Positions 44,259 through 53,313 of a DNA stretch of 64,000 bases are shown piece by piece. The stretch is from the NCBI GenBank assembly GCA_035297145.1, contig DATGZN010000115.1, positions 42,566 through 106,565 of the forward strand, given 5' to 3'. The position numbers were made by a program, and so were the translations under genes. The first letter of the stretch is position 1, and each line of letters opens with the position of its first letter. The DNA comes from QHXW01 sp035297145 (GTDB lineage Bacteria > Acidobacteriota > Terriglobia > Bryobacterales > Bryobacteraceae). Under the pieces are notes generated by a model. It was not told the DNA's origin and ran no database searches. It saw only the letters and a program-made list of their open reading frames with translations.

Positions 44259-44942
44259 CTAGCCCGCGCTCCGTCTGTTCACCGCCGCCGCGAACGCCTG
44301 GAAAAGTTTCATTTGGGTTTCGCTGCTAGCGGCCTGATCCTCCGAGTGCCACTGCACCGCCACCACGAATTCCTTGTCCGGCAATTCGATCCCTTCCACG
44401 ATGCCGTCCTTAACCGACGATGCCGAAATCCGCAGCCCAGCCCCCACTTTGTCGATTGCCTGATGATGCCGCGAGTTGACCGGATGCTGCCCCTCGCCGA
44501 GAATCGCCGACAGCTTGGTATCTGCCGCCACGCGGACATCGTGCATGGGTCTCGCGGGATCCGTCCGCGGCCTTTCCGGCGGCCGATGCGGATCGCCCTT
44601 GAGATGCTGCACCAGCGTGCCGCCTTTGTACACGTTCAGCAATTGCAGGCCACGGCAGATCGCCAGCACCGGCAGATCCCGGTCCAGTGCTTCTCCCAGC
44701 AGACCCATCTCCATGCGGTCGCGCGCCGGGTTCGGTTTCTGGGTCTCGGGAGCCGGCTCCTGGCCATATTGCTTCGGATCGATGTCACACCCGCCAGTCA
44801 GTACTAAGCCATCCAATCCCACCAGTGACCGGGCGTCCTCTGCCGAAACCAGCACCGGTTCCAGGCCAGCCCGCCGCAACGCCGCCGCGTACGGCTCAGC
44901 CTTTTTCCGGTCGTCATACGTCACCACGACCTTGTTGGGCAC
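44259..44942 (-). CDS. Class I glutamine amidotransferase-like hydrolase (peptidase C26, PuuD-like)
   Basis: The product has about 227 residues with the C26 layout: LDGLVLTGGCDIDPKQYGQ in the first third, the nucleophile elbow PVLAICRGLQLLNVYKGG (Cys of CRG) and the catalytic His-Glu region VVAVQWHSED. QHPVNSRHHQAIDKVG is also typical. Such enzymes hydrolyse gamma-glutamyl amides such as gamma-glutamyl-GABA. The start is uncertain: I use a GTG; a TTG 36 bases upstream is possible. The gene is convergent with the kinase remnant. Confidence 0.88.
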   Translation of the reverse strand: MPNKVVVTYDDRKKAEPYAAALRRAGLEPVLVSAEDARSLVGLDGLVLTGGCDIDPKQYGQEPAPETQKPNPARDRMEMGLLGEALDRDLPVLAICRGLQLLNVYKGGTLVQHLKGDPHRPPERPRTDPARPMHDVRVAADTKLSAILGEGQHPVNSRHHQAIDKVGAGLRISASSVKDGIVEGIELPDKEFVVAVQWHSEDQAASSETQMKLFQAFAAAVNRRSAG

Positions 44943-45032
44943 TTTTGCTATTCTGGGTGCACCGGGTGAAAATCGCAAGCGGTCCGCGTTTTGCTACGGT
45001 GACAGCAGGCGGCCCCTTACGATCTGCCAGCC

Positions 45033-46280
45033 ATGAAAATCTCCAGCGTCCGCTCGTTTCTGCTCTCCTATCCTTTCAAGGAGCCGTTGAAGCTCTCCTT
45101 CTACGGCGGCGAGCGCACCATCCTAAAACGCGACGCCATGCTCATCCGCATCGATACCGACAACGGCCTCACCGGTTATGCCCCCGGCCCCGGCAGCGAA
45201 CGCGCACACGCCGCGATTCAGAACACCATCGCGCCATTCCTGTTCGGGCGCAAGCTCGCCGATCCCGATGCCCTGCGCGTCCAGTTCTTCGATGGCCCCG
45301 GCCAGAACCCGGAGATAGCCAAAGTCTACTGTGCGGTCGAAATCGCTCTTTACGATCTGGTCGCGAAATCCCTCGGCGCTCCGCTCTCTGAAACCATCGG
45401 CGGCCGCGTTCGCGATCGCATCCGCCTCTATGGCAGTGCCGGCATGTACATGCCGCCCGAACGTTACGCCGAAGAAGCGGTCGCCGTTGCCGATTTCGGT
45501 TTCCGCGCCTATAAAATGCGCCCCGGCCGCGGCCCGGACGAGGATCTCGAAACGGTTTGCCTGATGCGTAAAGCCGTCGGTCCCGACTTCGACCTTATGG
45601 TCGACGCCCACACCTGGTGGCGTATGGGTGACCGCAGCTACGATTTCTCCACCGTCACACAGCTCGCCAAAGAGATGGCTTCGCAGCGCGTGGCGTGGCT
45701 CGAAGAGCCGCTTCCTCCCGACGATCACCAAGCCTATCGCCGTCTCAAACAAGAAGATTTGCTGCCCATCGCCAGCGGCGAGCATGAGCCCAACGAGCTG
45801 CGTTACCTCGATCTCGTCCTTACCGGCTGCGTCGATTACGTCCAGATGGATGTGTGCTGCCAGGGCGGCTACGCCATGGCGCGCCGCCTGTTCAGCGAGA
45901 TCGCGCACGAGGGCTTGAAGTTCGCCTTCCATAGCTGGGGCACCGCGCTGGAGGTGCTCGCCGCTGCGCACCTGGGCATCTGCTGGCCCGAGATGGTGGT
46001 CGAGTGGCTTGAGTACCCGTGCTACTCCAGTGAAATCCGCCCGGGCATGTATCCGTTCCCGCTCGCCGAAGAGATTTTCAAAGAGCCGCTGGAAATCGAT
46101 CACGGCGATCTCATCGTGCCCCGCAAGCCCGGCCTTGGCGTCGAGATCAACGAATCCATCATCGACCGCTACCCGTGGATTCCCGGACCCTGGTCCTATT
46201 TCCGCATCGACTCGCCCCCCGAAACTCTCGCCGTTACCTCCGATCACAGCATCAAATGGGAAGGTAACGCGGCCGGATGA
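45033..46280 (+). CDS. Enolase-superfamily enzyme (mandelate racemase/muconate lactonizing type)
   Basis: The 415-residue product has an N-terminal capping domain (about 1-125) and a barrel with the metal ligands Asp in MVDAHTWWRMG, Glu in WLEEPLPPDD and Glu in ASGEHEPNE. FAFHSWGTALEVLAAAH holds the catalytic His of the C-terminal strand. The acid/base lysine is in FRAYKMRPGRG. It should act on a carboxylate sugar acid by proton abstraction. The substrate is unknown. Its end overlaps the transporter gene in ATGA. Confidence 0.9.
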   Translation: MKISSVRSFLLSYPFKEPLKLSFYGGERTILKRDAMLIRIDTDNGLTGYAPGPGSERAHAAIQNTIAPFLFGRKLADPDALRVQFFDGPGQNPEIAKVYCAVEIALYDLVAKSLGAPLSETIGGRVRDRIRLYGSAGMYMPPERYAEEAVAVADFGFRAYKMRPGRGPDEDLETVCLMRKAVGPDFDLMVDAHTWWRMGDRSYDFSTVTQLAKEMASQRVAWLEEPLPPDDHQAYRRLKQEDLLPIASGEHEPNELRYLDLVLTGCVDYVQMDVCCQGGYAMARRLFSEIAHEGLKFAFHSWGTALEVLAAAHLGICWPEMVVEWLEYPCYSSEIRPGMYPFPLAEEIFKEPLEIDHGDLIVPRKPGLGVEINESIIDRYPWIPGPWSYFRIDSPPETLAVTSDHSIKWEGNAAG

Positions 46281-46972
46281 GGGCCCGGGAATTTCGCTAC
46301 TATGACCTGCTGGTCCATATCTTCGTCGTCCTTCTTCTGATCTCGAATCTGGTAGGCCAGAAAATCACGGCGCTGGGACCGGTCCGCGTCGGCGGCGCGC
46401 AACTCCTTTTTCCCCTGACCTATATCTTCGGCGACGTTTTTACAGAGGTCTACGGCTACGGCGCATCGCGCCGCGCCATCTGGATCGGCTTCTTCGCATC
46501 CGGCCTGCTTTCGCTGATGTGCCTCTTCATGGTTTGGCTGCCGCCCGCTCCCGGCTGGAACAATCAGGAAGCGTATCGCACGGTGTTTTACCAGGTTCCG
46601 CGCATGGTCGCCGCCAGCCTCATCGCCTATTGGTGCGGCGAGTTTGCCAACTCCTTCGTGCTGGCGAAAATGAAGTTGTGGACCGATGGAAAATACCTCT
46701 GGACCCGCACCGTCGGTTCCACCGTCGTCGGCCAGGCTGTCGATACCATCGTTTTCATGACGCTGGCGTTTGGCGGTTCGCTCACGCCCGAGCTCATTGT
46801 CAGTCTGATCGTGTGGGGTTACCTGTTCAAAGTGGTCTACGAAGTACTGGCCACGCCGCTGACGTATAAGATTGTTAATTTCCTGAAGCGCCACGAAGGC
46901 GTCGACACCTTCGACCGCTCGACCAATTTCAATCCCTTCCGCCGCCCGCTCCAAGAGCCGGGAATAGAATAG
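46277..46972 (+). CDS. yhhQ: Queuosine precursor transporter (YhhQ/QPTR family)
   Basis: The 231-residue product has about six transmembrane segments with the DUF165 signatures: LLISNLVGQKI in the first helix, LLFPLTYIFGDVFTEVYGYG in the second and RTVGSTVVGQAVDTIVFM near the end. It takes up queuine or preQ0/preQ1 for tRNA modification. It lies between the enolase-like gene (ATGA overlap) and thiG (4-base gap), so cotranscription is likely although the functions differ. Confidence 0.92.
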   Translation: MRAREFRYYDLLVHIFVVLLLISNLVGQKITALGPVRVGGAQLLFPLTYIFGDVFTEVYGYGASRRAIWIGFFASGLLSLMCLFMVWLPPAPGWNNQEAYRTVFYQVPRMVAASLIAYWCGEFANSFVLAKMKLWTDGKYLWTRTVGSTVVGQAVDTIVFMTLAFGGSLTPELIVSLIVWGYLFKVVYEVLATPLTYKIVNFLKRHEGVDTFDRSTNFNPFRRPLQEPGIE

Positions 46973-46976
46973 AGGA

Positions 46977-47756
46977 ATGTCAGACAACCTCATCATCGCC
47001 GGCCGCGAGTTCCGTTCGCGCCTCATCGTGGGCACCGGCAAATACCGCAGTTTTCCTGAAATGGCGCGCTGCCACGCCGCGTCCGGCGCCGAAATGGTGA
47101 CCGTCGCCGTGCGCCGCGTCAACCTCACGGATAAATCCAAGGAGTCGCTTCTCGACTACATCGATCGTTCTAAGCTCTTCATCCTGCCGAACACGGCCGC
47201 GTGCTACACCGCCGACGACGCCATTCGCACGGCGCACCTCGCCCGTGAAGTCGGGCTTTCGAACTGGATCAAGCTGGAAGTAATCGGCGATCAGAAAACT
47301 CTTTTCCCCGATAACGAAGGCCTGCTCGAAGCCACACGCACGCTGGTAAAAGACGGCTTCGTGGTGCTCCCCTATACAAATGATGACGTCGTCAACGCCC
47401 GCAAGCTGGTCGACGCCGGTGCCGCCGCGGTTATGCCGCTCGCCGCTCCCATCGGCTCGGGGCTTGGTATCCAGAACGTCACCAACCTGCGCATTTTGCG
47501 CGAGGTGATCACGAGCGTCCCGCTAATTGTCGACGCCGGCGTAGGCACCGCCTCTGACGCTGCCATTGCCATGGAACTCGGCGCCGATGGCGTGCTCATG
47601 AACACCGCCATCGCCGAAGCCGAAGACGCCGAAAAAATGGCCCGTGCCATGAAACTGGCCGTAGAATCCGGCCGCCTAGCCTACGAATCCGGCCGCATGC
47701 CCAAGCGCCTCTACGCCAGCGCCAGCAGCCCGCTGGCGGGCGTGGTGGGAAGATAG
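46977..47756 (+). CDS. thiG: Thiazole synthase
   Basis: The 259-residue product is a full-length ThiG: SRLIVGTGKYRSFPEM at the start, the Schiff-base lysine in NWIKLEVIGD, and the phosphate-binding and barrel motifs VMPLAAPIGSGLGIQN and DAGVGTASDAAIAMELGADG. It forms the thiazole phosphate ring of thiamine from DXP, dehydroglycine and ThiS thiocarboxylate. No other thi gene and no TPP riboswitch are seen here. Confidence 0.97.
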   Translation: MSDNLIIAGREFRSRLIVGTGKYRSFPEMARCHAASGAEMVTVAVRRVNLTDKSKESLLDYIDRSKLFILPNTAACYTADDAIRTAHLAREVGLSNWIKLEVIGDQKTLFPDNEGLLEATRTLVKDGFVVLPYTNDDVVNARKLVDAGAAAVMPLAAPIGSGLGIQNVTNLRILREVITSVPLIVDAGVGTASDAAIAMELGADGVLMNTAIAEAEDAEKMARAMKLAVESGRLAYESGRMPKRLYASASSPLAGVVGR

Positions 47757-47761
47757 AGCGT

Positions 47762-48373
47762 ATGGAACTGGTGCTCAAGAACATCGAATCTCAGTCGCCA
47801 TTCCGCATTAATCCGCACCGCCCGATCTGCCAGGACGAGTTTTACGATTTGTGCGTTGCCAACCCCGATGTTCGCATGGAGCTTACTGCGAAGGGAGAAA
47901 TCATCGTTGTGCCGCCGACCGGAGGCGAAACTAGTAACCGTAATAACGAGCTCGCGAGACAACTCGGAAACTGGGCCCGGCGAGACGGACGCGGCCGTGC
48001 GTTCGATTCCAACGCTGAATACTTGTTGCCCGACGGTTCCGCTCTATCGCCCGATGCTTCCTGGATTGACCGCGAGCGCCTGGCATCTTTGACTCGGGAG
48101 CAGAAGCGTAAATTCCCGCCAGTGGTGCCCGACTTCATCGTGGAACTGGTCTCGCCCAGTGATCGCCTCTCAGCCGTGCGCAAAAAGATGGAAGCCTGGA
48201 TGGCGAACGGCGTGAAACTCGGCTGGCTCCTCGACCCGGATCGCCATACTGCCCACATTTACCGTCCCCGCCGCGAACCCGAGAAGCTGATTGAACCGCC
48301 GGTGTTGAAAGGCGAAGGCCCCGTCGCGGGATTTGTCCTCGATCTGGCCGACATCTGGAATCCGGACATTTAG
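47762..48373 (+). CDS. Uma2-family (DUF820) PD-(D/E)XK endonuclease-like protein
   Basis: The product has 203 residues. The Uma2 core is clear: VPPTGGETSNRNNELARQLG at the start, SNAEYLLPDGSALSPDASWI with the first acidic residue, PDFIVELVSPSDRL with the catalytic E, and the AWMANGVKLGWLLDP block. The fold is that of restriction-type nucleases, but no cellular function is established for the family. It starts just after thiG and may be cotranscribed. Confidence 0.92.
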   Translation: MELVLKNIESQSPFRINPHRPICQDEFYDLCVANPDVRMELTAKGEIIVVPPTGGETSNRNNELARQLGNWARRDGRGRAFDSNAEYLLPDGSALSPDASWIDRERLASLTREQKRKFPPVVPDFIVELVSPSDRLSAVRKKMEAWMANGVKLGWLLDPDRHTAHIYRPRREPEKLIEPPVLKGEGPVAGFVLDLADIWNPDI

Positions 48374-48384
48374 CCCGCTCCCGC

Positions 48385-48978
48385 ATGCCTCTCGAGCGCC
48401 CGCATCTCATCGTGCTGGCAGGGCCGAACGGCGCCGGCAAGACGACTGCGTCTGTGGAACTGTTGCGTGGAACCTTGGGCGTCCATGAGTTTGTGAATGC
48501 CGATACTATCGCCAAGGGACTTTCGGAGTTCAACCCGGAGGGTGCAGCTATCGAAGCCGGTAGAGTAATGCTCCGCCGCCTGCACCATCTCACCGATCAG
48601 AGGCTCGACGTTGCTTTTGAAACCACCCTCGCCAGCCGCAGCTTGGCACCGTGGATTCGTGAGCTGATGCAAACGGGATATGCATTCTACCTGTTCTACT
48701 TCTTCCTTCCTTCGCCAGATCTTGCCGTTGAACGCGTAGCCGAGCGCGTCTCGTTGGGTGGACATCATGTGCCTCAAGAGGTGGTCCGAAGGAGGTACGA
48801 AGCTGGACTCCGGAATTTCTTCGGCATTTACCGAACGATGGCAACACGTTGGCGTTTCTTCGACAATTCCGTTCCGCACCAGCGTCGGCTGATAGCCGGT
48901 GGCGGAGCCGGCCGTGACGACCGGGTGCACGAAGTGGAAATGTGGACGGGCATTGAGCGACAATGGAATCGTGGCTGA
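48385..48978 (+). CDS. Zeta-toxin-like P-loop kinase
   Basis: The 197-residue product has Walker A VLAGPNGAGKTT at the N-terminus, the VNADTIAKGL block, the FETTLASRSLAPWI segment and a lid-region Arg-rich part, as in the zeta/AAA_33 group. Related proteins phosphorylate UDP-N-acetylglucosamine or other small substrates; many chromosomal copies lack proven toxicity. It overlaps a small gene that is often paired with it. Confidence 0.88.
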   Translation: MPLERPHLIVLAGPNGAGKTTASVELLRGTLGVHEFVNADTIAKGLSEFNPEGAAIEAGRVMLRRLHHLTDQRLDVAFETTLASRSLAPWIRELMQTGYAFYLFYFFLPSPDLAVERVAERVSLGGHHVPQEVVRRRYEAGLRNFFGIYRTMATRWRFFDNSVPHQRRLIAGGGAGRDDRVHEVEMWTGIERQWNRG

Positions 48979-49165
48979 GGTTCTAGCGCCCCAAATCGAA
49001 GAAGCAATCGACGACGATGTCGCAATCCAGGCGGCCTTGGATCGTGCCTTCCGCAAAGCCGTCCTCGAACACCGCCGCGCCGGCGTCCCGATGGTCTTTT
49101 GGGAAGATGGCAAGATCGTCCACGTCCCCGCCGACCAGGTCCCCCTCCCCGAAATCGAAGAGTAA
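48971..49165 (+). CDS. Small partner protein of the zeta-like kinase
   Basis: A 64-residue acidic product (LAPQIEEAIDDDVAIQAALD, then HRRAGVPMVFWEDGKIVHV and PADQVPLPE). The pattern A-L-x-R-A-x-R-K-A and the GxPxxxWxDGKxVxxPxxx tail is one I associate with small proteins encoded next to zeta-like kinases. I chose the GTG that overlaps the end of the kinase gene by 8 bases. It may be an antitoxin, but no evidence of that is in the sequence. Confidence 0.6.
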   Translation: MAEVLAPQIEEAIDDDVAIQAALDRAFRKAVLEHRRAGVPMVFWEDGKIVHVPADQVPLPEIEE

Positions 49166-49186
49166 GAACGATCGTCACTGCGGCAC

Positions 49187-49870
49187 CTACTGATGCCGCA
49201 AAGACACCACCGCATCCACTCGGCACGCGCGCCGAGCCGGGATGTAACAGGCCACGAGCGCAACGCCGCACAGCACGACCGCCACAATCACAAAGGCGAG
49301 AGGATCGTGGCTGGTTACGCCGAACAGTTGACCGGCCATTGCTGCTGCGACGCGAGATGGAACTGTTTGACATCGCTTGCGATGCCGACGATCTGCAGCC
49401 AGCCGAATAGTGTTGCACGGCGGTTACCATTTTGGTAACTTTTTGCATCCGCTTTCCGACTGCATTTCCGTCCGGGTACAACTTTCGCGCCAGGATTCGA
49501 TTCACGATCACCACCTGCCCCGAGCGGCCATCATCCGACGCGGTGAAATAGCGCCCGGCGAGAAGGGGAATCTGCATCGTCTGAAAGTATCCCGGAGTGA
49601 TCATGTTCACAAACGTCCAGGGCTTTTGGGTCTCCGGCGGCTCGGGGCGGCCTTCGGCGGAGTAGGGTGTCGTCCAGCCCATGCATGCGCCTTCGAGAGG
49701 AGGACACCTGACGGCGTCGGCGGAGCGCACACCCGGAATCACACGCACGCGATCGAGGGCATCCGCGAAGAATTTCTTGTTGTATGCGTCGTTCATTTGC
49801 GGACCCGACAAGTTAACGTCGAGAGCCAGCAGGCCGTTCGGGGCAAAACCGGAATTCAGCGCGTACCCGG
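49187..49870 (-). pseudogene. Remnant of an ADOP/MacB-type permease
   Basis: Three leftward segments in different frames belong to one former permease. From right to left: a periplasmic part (GLLALDVNLSGPQ through PGYFQTMQIPLLAGRYF and GNAVGKRMQKV), a short part (QIVGIASDVKQFHLAS), and the C-terminal membrane end (DPLAFVIVAVVLCGVALVAC then YIPARR) with a proper stop at 49187. More than 200 residues between the second and third segment and the whole N-terminal half are missing. Confidence 0.8.
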
Positions 49871-50140
49871 ACACGTCGAGGTGGCATGGGTACTGAACGG
49901 CGTGGAGTTCGCCTATGCCCGTTTCGAAGTGACGGCCATCGAGTACAACGTCGCGGGTTGACTCGCGATTCCGATAGCCCGTCGCTGGACGATCCGACAG
50001 GACAATCCCAATCTTCAACTCACCGTCCGTACCTGCCGGTCAGTCCTCGACCCGATCCTTGGCCTTCGCGTCCTCAATAGTCTGCCATTGCATGCTGCAT
50101 TATCCGGGATCCATGAGGCTCGCAGGCTCGCGCGAAAAAC

Positions 50141-50860
50141 TCAGGGCACTGGTACCAGGAGGGCTTCGCTGGCGAATGCGGTGACTTTCTCTATCGTGCC
50201 CTCGAGAATATCCACTGCAAGCGCGGAATCCTGCCAGATGCTTTCTGCATGTCTCCACGCCCCTTCGCGGAAGTCCGCGAGGTTCCATGCCGCGATGAGA
50301 TCTTCGAGGTGCGAGACGACAGGAAGCGGACCGCCAAGCAGCCGAACGTTGAGGGTCTTCTTGGCCGTCTCTATGAGGCCGTCCAGCGTAGCATTGAGCG
50401 CGGTGTAATCGTTGTACTGCGGTGTCCCGTGTCGCGGCACGGTGTTCCTGTCCTTGCACGTGGCGACGATGGCAAGTGGCAGGTCGTGGTTGATGTGGGC
50501 GTTCATGCCGGCCAGTGCGAACTGAATGCGGGCTATTTCGGTCTCGTCACGACGCGAAAACATGGCTTCCCAACTGCCGGGGCACGGCGCGCCGGTAAGC
50601 GCGGCGCGAAGCGCACTGAAGTACAGGGCCGCAAACTGCACATCGAGTTCCGCCAGCCACGGAGAGTCATTGAACCCCCCGGTGGCGACGCGATTTTCCA
50701 CGGCCTGGGTCACGGTTAGGTAGAGCCAGTTGAACCATTTCAGGCCATCGCCGTCTACGCACGTCGCGTCTATCGTTTGCAGGACCTGCAGCACCCCTGG
50801 AATTGACTGCACCGTGGTTTGGACAGCGGCAGTGAGTTGCGCGTTGTAGGGGAACAACAT
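50141..50860 (-). CDS. DUF5995-family protein
   Basis: The 239-residue product has the DUF5995 pattern: WFNWLYLTVTQAVENRVATG, DVQFAALYFSALRAAL, CPGSWEAMF and the family hallmark LAGMNAHINHDLPLAIV. It is soluble and helical. The function is unknown; members occur mainly in Actinobacteria and Acidobacteria. It stands alone. Confidence 0.85.
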   Translation of the reverse strand: MLFPYNAQLTAAVQTTVQSIPGVLQVLQTIDATCVDGDGLKWFNWLYLTVTQAVENRVATGGFNDSPWLAELDVQFAALYFSALRAALTGAPCPGSWEAMFSRRDETEIARIQFALAGMNAHINHDLPLAIVATCKDRNTVPRHGTPQYNDYTALNATLDGLIETAKKTLNVRLLGGPLPVVSHLEDLIAAWNLADFREGAWRHAESIWQDSALAVDILEGTIEKVTAFASEALLVPVP

Positions 50861-51014
50861 TGCGGACTATTATAGGTGACAATCCGTGTAAGTAGAGGAA
50901 CGTCCGCGTGATCAAGTGGACTGTGGAGACGCGCAAGGACAATCGGACTCACCTCGGATTTAAAGCGATAGTGCGTCCGCCGGATTCGAGGCCCTCAGCG
51001 ACCGTTTCCCTGCA

Positions 51015-52087
51015 TCAGCTGGCTTTCTCCTCCCGCGCGGAGTTGTAGAGCGCGCGGATGTAACCCATGCTGTACGACCAGGCAGATTGGCGGCCACCCG
51101 CCATCGTGGGTACGTGATCGGCGATGAGGTTGCCCCGGAAATCCACATCCACGAGCGTCTTCATCACCTTCCACATGTCGGTGTAACCATTATCGATGTA
51201 CGTTTCGACGAAGTCGGGAATGGGAGCGGTCACGTTGCGGAAATGGATTTTCCAGAGTTTGCCCATTTTCGCGAAGGCTCGCGCTGCTTCGAAAACATTC
51301 TTGCCAGTGGCCTTTCCGCCCTCCATCCACGTTCCGCAGCACAGGCAGACTCCAATATTTGGCGAGTCGGCAATTTCTAGAGCCCGCATATATCCGTCGA
51401 ACGTCCCGAAGATGTGCCGCGGGATGCCACCCAACTCGGGAACCGGAGGATCATCAGGATGGATTCCGATACGCACTCCTGCTTGCTCGGCAACCGGGGC
51501 AATCTGCCGGATGAAGTATGTGTAGTTGTCCCAGAGTTCCTCTTTCGAATACTTGCGTCCATGCGTGAGCGGCCCCTCGTAGACCTTGCCGTTCCAAAAG
51601 CCCTTCGCGGTGGCCAAGTGAAAAGACCGCGACTTGCCGCCGCCGCGTGTGGTTTCTGGCGGGCTCGACCAAATGCCATTCGCCATATGCGCGTATGTGA
51701 TGTAGCCGATGCCAGCTTTGCCTGTGTCCCGAATATACTGTTTTAGCCACTCGATTTTCTGGTCGCGGCCGGGAAGGTTGAGCGTGATCTCCTCGATGTT
51801 GCGGTTGTCATCGTTGGATATGTTCCAGACCGTTAAGCCGGCCGCTTCGGCGCGCTTCTTGATCGCGAGAAAATTCTCAGGGTAGCGCGTCCTTTTCCGG
51901 TCTGAACGTTCAAGTAGTCCACTCCCACCTGCTCTATCCAGATCAGATCCTGATCGCTGACGCTTTCGTCGACCTGCATCGAAATCTTGATTCCGGGAGA
52001 CAGCGGCTCCAGAGATCTGGCTCTCCCAATCGGAGCAAATGCGGTGGCGACAGCCGCCGCGGAGAAAACCCGTCGTGTCACTTCCAT
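51015..52087 (-). pseudogene. Frameshifted sugar-acid dehydratase/isomerase-like TIM barrel (UxuA-like)
   Basis: The N-terminal frame begins MEVTRRVFSAAAVATAF, a Tat-like signal, and continues to VDYLNVQTGK. The rest lies in another frame from YPENFLAIKKRAEAAGLTVW on. The break is near 51890, next to GGAAAAGGACG, where a one-base error or indel would restore the frame. The barrel part resembles mannonate dehydratase (UxuA) and related TIM-barrel isomerases (RIGIHPDDPP, HIFGTFDGYMRAL, CLCCGTWMEGG, KIHFRNV). An intact gene with a sequencing error is quite possible. AGGAG lies 9-10 bases before the ATG. Confidence 0.78.
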
Positions 52088-52380
52088 ACTCAAATCCACT
52101 CCTGGTGAACGATGATACCGCTGGAGCCACAGGTTCCTGTTCCCATTGGGCAGCGCCCACCCGGGCGGCTAATCTCGCTCGCACGGAACAGTTGACGGCT
52201 GCTCTCTGCGGCCCGCGAAAGATCTTAACCGGCGACAATCGAGACGTGCGCCAACCGGAACAGTGATGCGATGGCCGCGTCAAAACGAAAGCGCCGTCCG
52301 AATAGCGAGCGGCGATGCTGATTTGATTTCACCACCAGTACGCTAGGTCTAGTCTATAATCTCACTAATATCGGACCAGA
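52088..52380. other. Divergent intergenic region
   Basis: The region separates the leftward UxuA-like gene from the rightward WD40-caspase operon and should hold both promoters. A -10-like TATAAT is at 52355-52360, about 20 bases before the operon start, without a good -35. No gene is supported. Confidence 0.45.
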
Positions 52381-53313
52381 ATGACTATGTCGTTGGCGGA
52401 TCTAAGTACCATTGGCGAACGATTGGATGAGATTTCCGGGAAGCTCGGCGAATCCGCTGAGAAGAAAAAGGAGCTGAGCGGGAAATTGGCCGTATTTTCC
52501 GCGCTCGGCACCTTTATTCTCTACTTCTTCGGCTACCTCACGCTCCGATTTCACCTCACTGCCTTTGGTATCAGCACAGATCTGGCGGTACTCGACGAGC
52601 GATACTTGTTCGCCGGTGCGCAGTTCCTCGTTTATCTGGTGGCCACGATTCCCACGATGATTCTGCTCGCCTCGGTTCCCGCGCTCTTTCTGTTCGCGCT
52701 GCGCCGGACTTGGTGGAGCACCTTCCAGAAGCTCGCTGACCGGCCAAATCAGCTCCTGTTGGTTGCAGTAATCTTCTCCACGCTGTGGATTCAGTTTGTC
52801 GTTCGGCAGTGCTTCAACTTTTCGAATCTTCTGCTGGCCAGGACTCTGCCAGACCCGTGGTGGATGGCGCACTGGATTCTGCTCGACTCGGACGGGAGTT
52901 CCCAGCAGATCTATTTCGCGCTGTTGCTGGGCGCATGTCTCGCCACCCTCGGTCTATGGTGGCTGGCCAGGCAGCGCGAAGGTGCAAGATGGAGTCTCGG
53001 CACCGTGCTGGTTGCGGCTCTGGTCGTCATCCAGTTCCTCTTCATGCCCGTGACCTTCGGCGTGCTGATCGCAAACAAGGAGGCGCCGCAAGTCACGAGC
53101 CTGGACGGCAAGGATCCGTTGCCGCCGGGACGAAAGGCGTGGAGGATCTGGGAAGGCAAAGAGGGTGTTGTCTTTCTGGCCGCGTCCGCCGATCTCAAGT
53201 CTGCTCCCGAACAAAGGCGGACACTGATCACCATCGACAAGAAAGAAATCAAGAAGACCGAGATCGTGGGCTACGATCGAATTCTCAGCGTGCTGTTTGA
53301 GGCAGACCAATGA
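52381..53313 (+). CDS. Membrane protein of the WD40-caspase operon
   Basis: The 310-residue product has a helical, charged N-terminal part (about 1-35, probable coiled coil), about five transmembrane segments (near 38-58, 80-105, 125-145, 175-195, 205-230) and a C-terminal soluble domain (about 230-310) rich in Lys and beta-strands. I do not recognise a family. It overlaps the caspase gene in ATGA, so it is translated with it and could anchor or sense for it. Confidence 0.72.
   Translation: MTMSLADLSTIGERLDEISGKLGESAEKKKELSGKLAVFSALGTFILYFFGYLTLRFHLTAFGISTDLAVLDERYLFAGAQFLVYLVATIPTMILLASVPALFLFALRRTWWSTFQKLADRPNQLLLVAVIFSTLWIQFVVRQCFNFSNLLLARTLPDPWWMAHWILLDSDGSSQQIYFALLLGACLATLGLWWLARQREGARWSLGTVLVAALVVIQFLFMPVTFGVLIANKEAPQVTSLDGKDPLPPGRKAWRIWEGKEGVVFLAASADLKSAPEQRRTLITIDKKEIKKTEIVGYDRILSVLFEADQ

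Noticed and set aside
45123..46247. 374-codon leftward frame opposite the enolase-superfamily gene
   Set aside because: Antisense shadow. The forward gene has all metal-binding residues and normal codon use.
46880..46980. TPP riboswitch before thiG
   Set aside because: Only 4 bases separate thiG from the transporter gene and no TPP aptamer core is seen.
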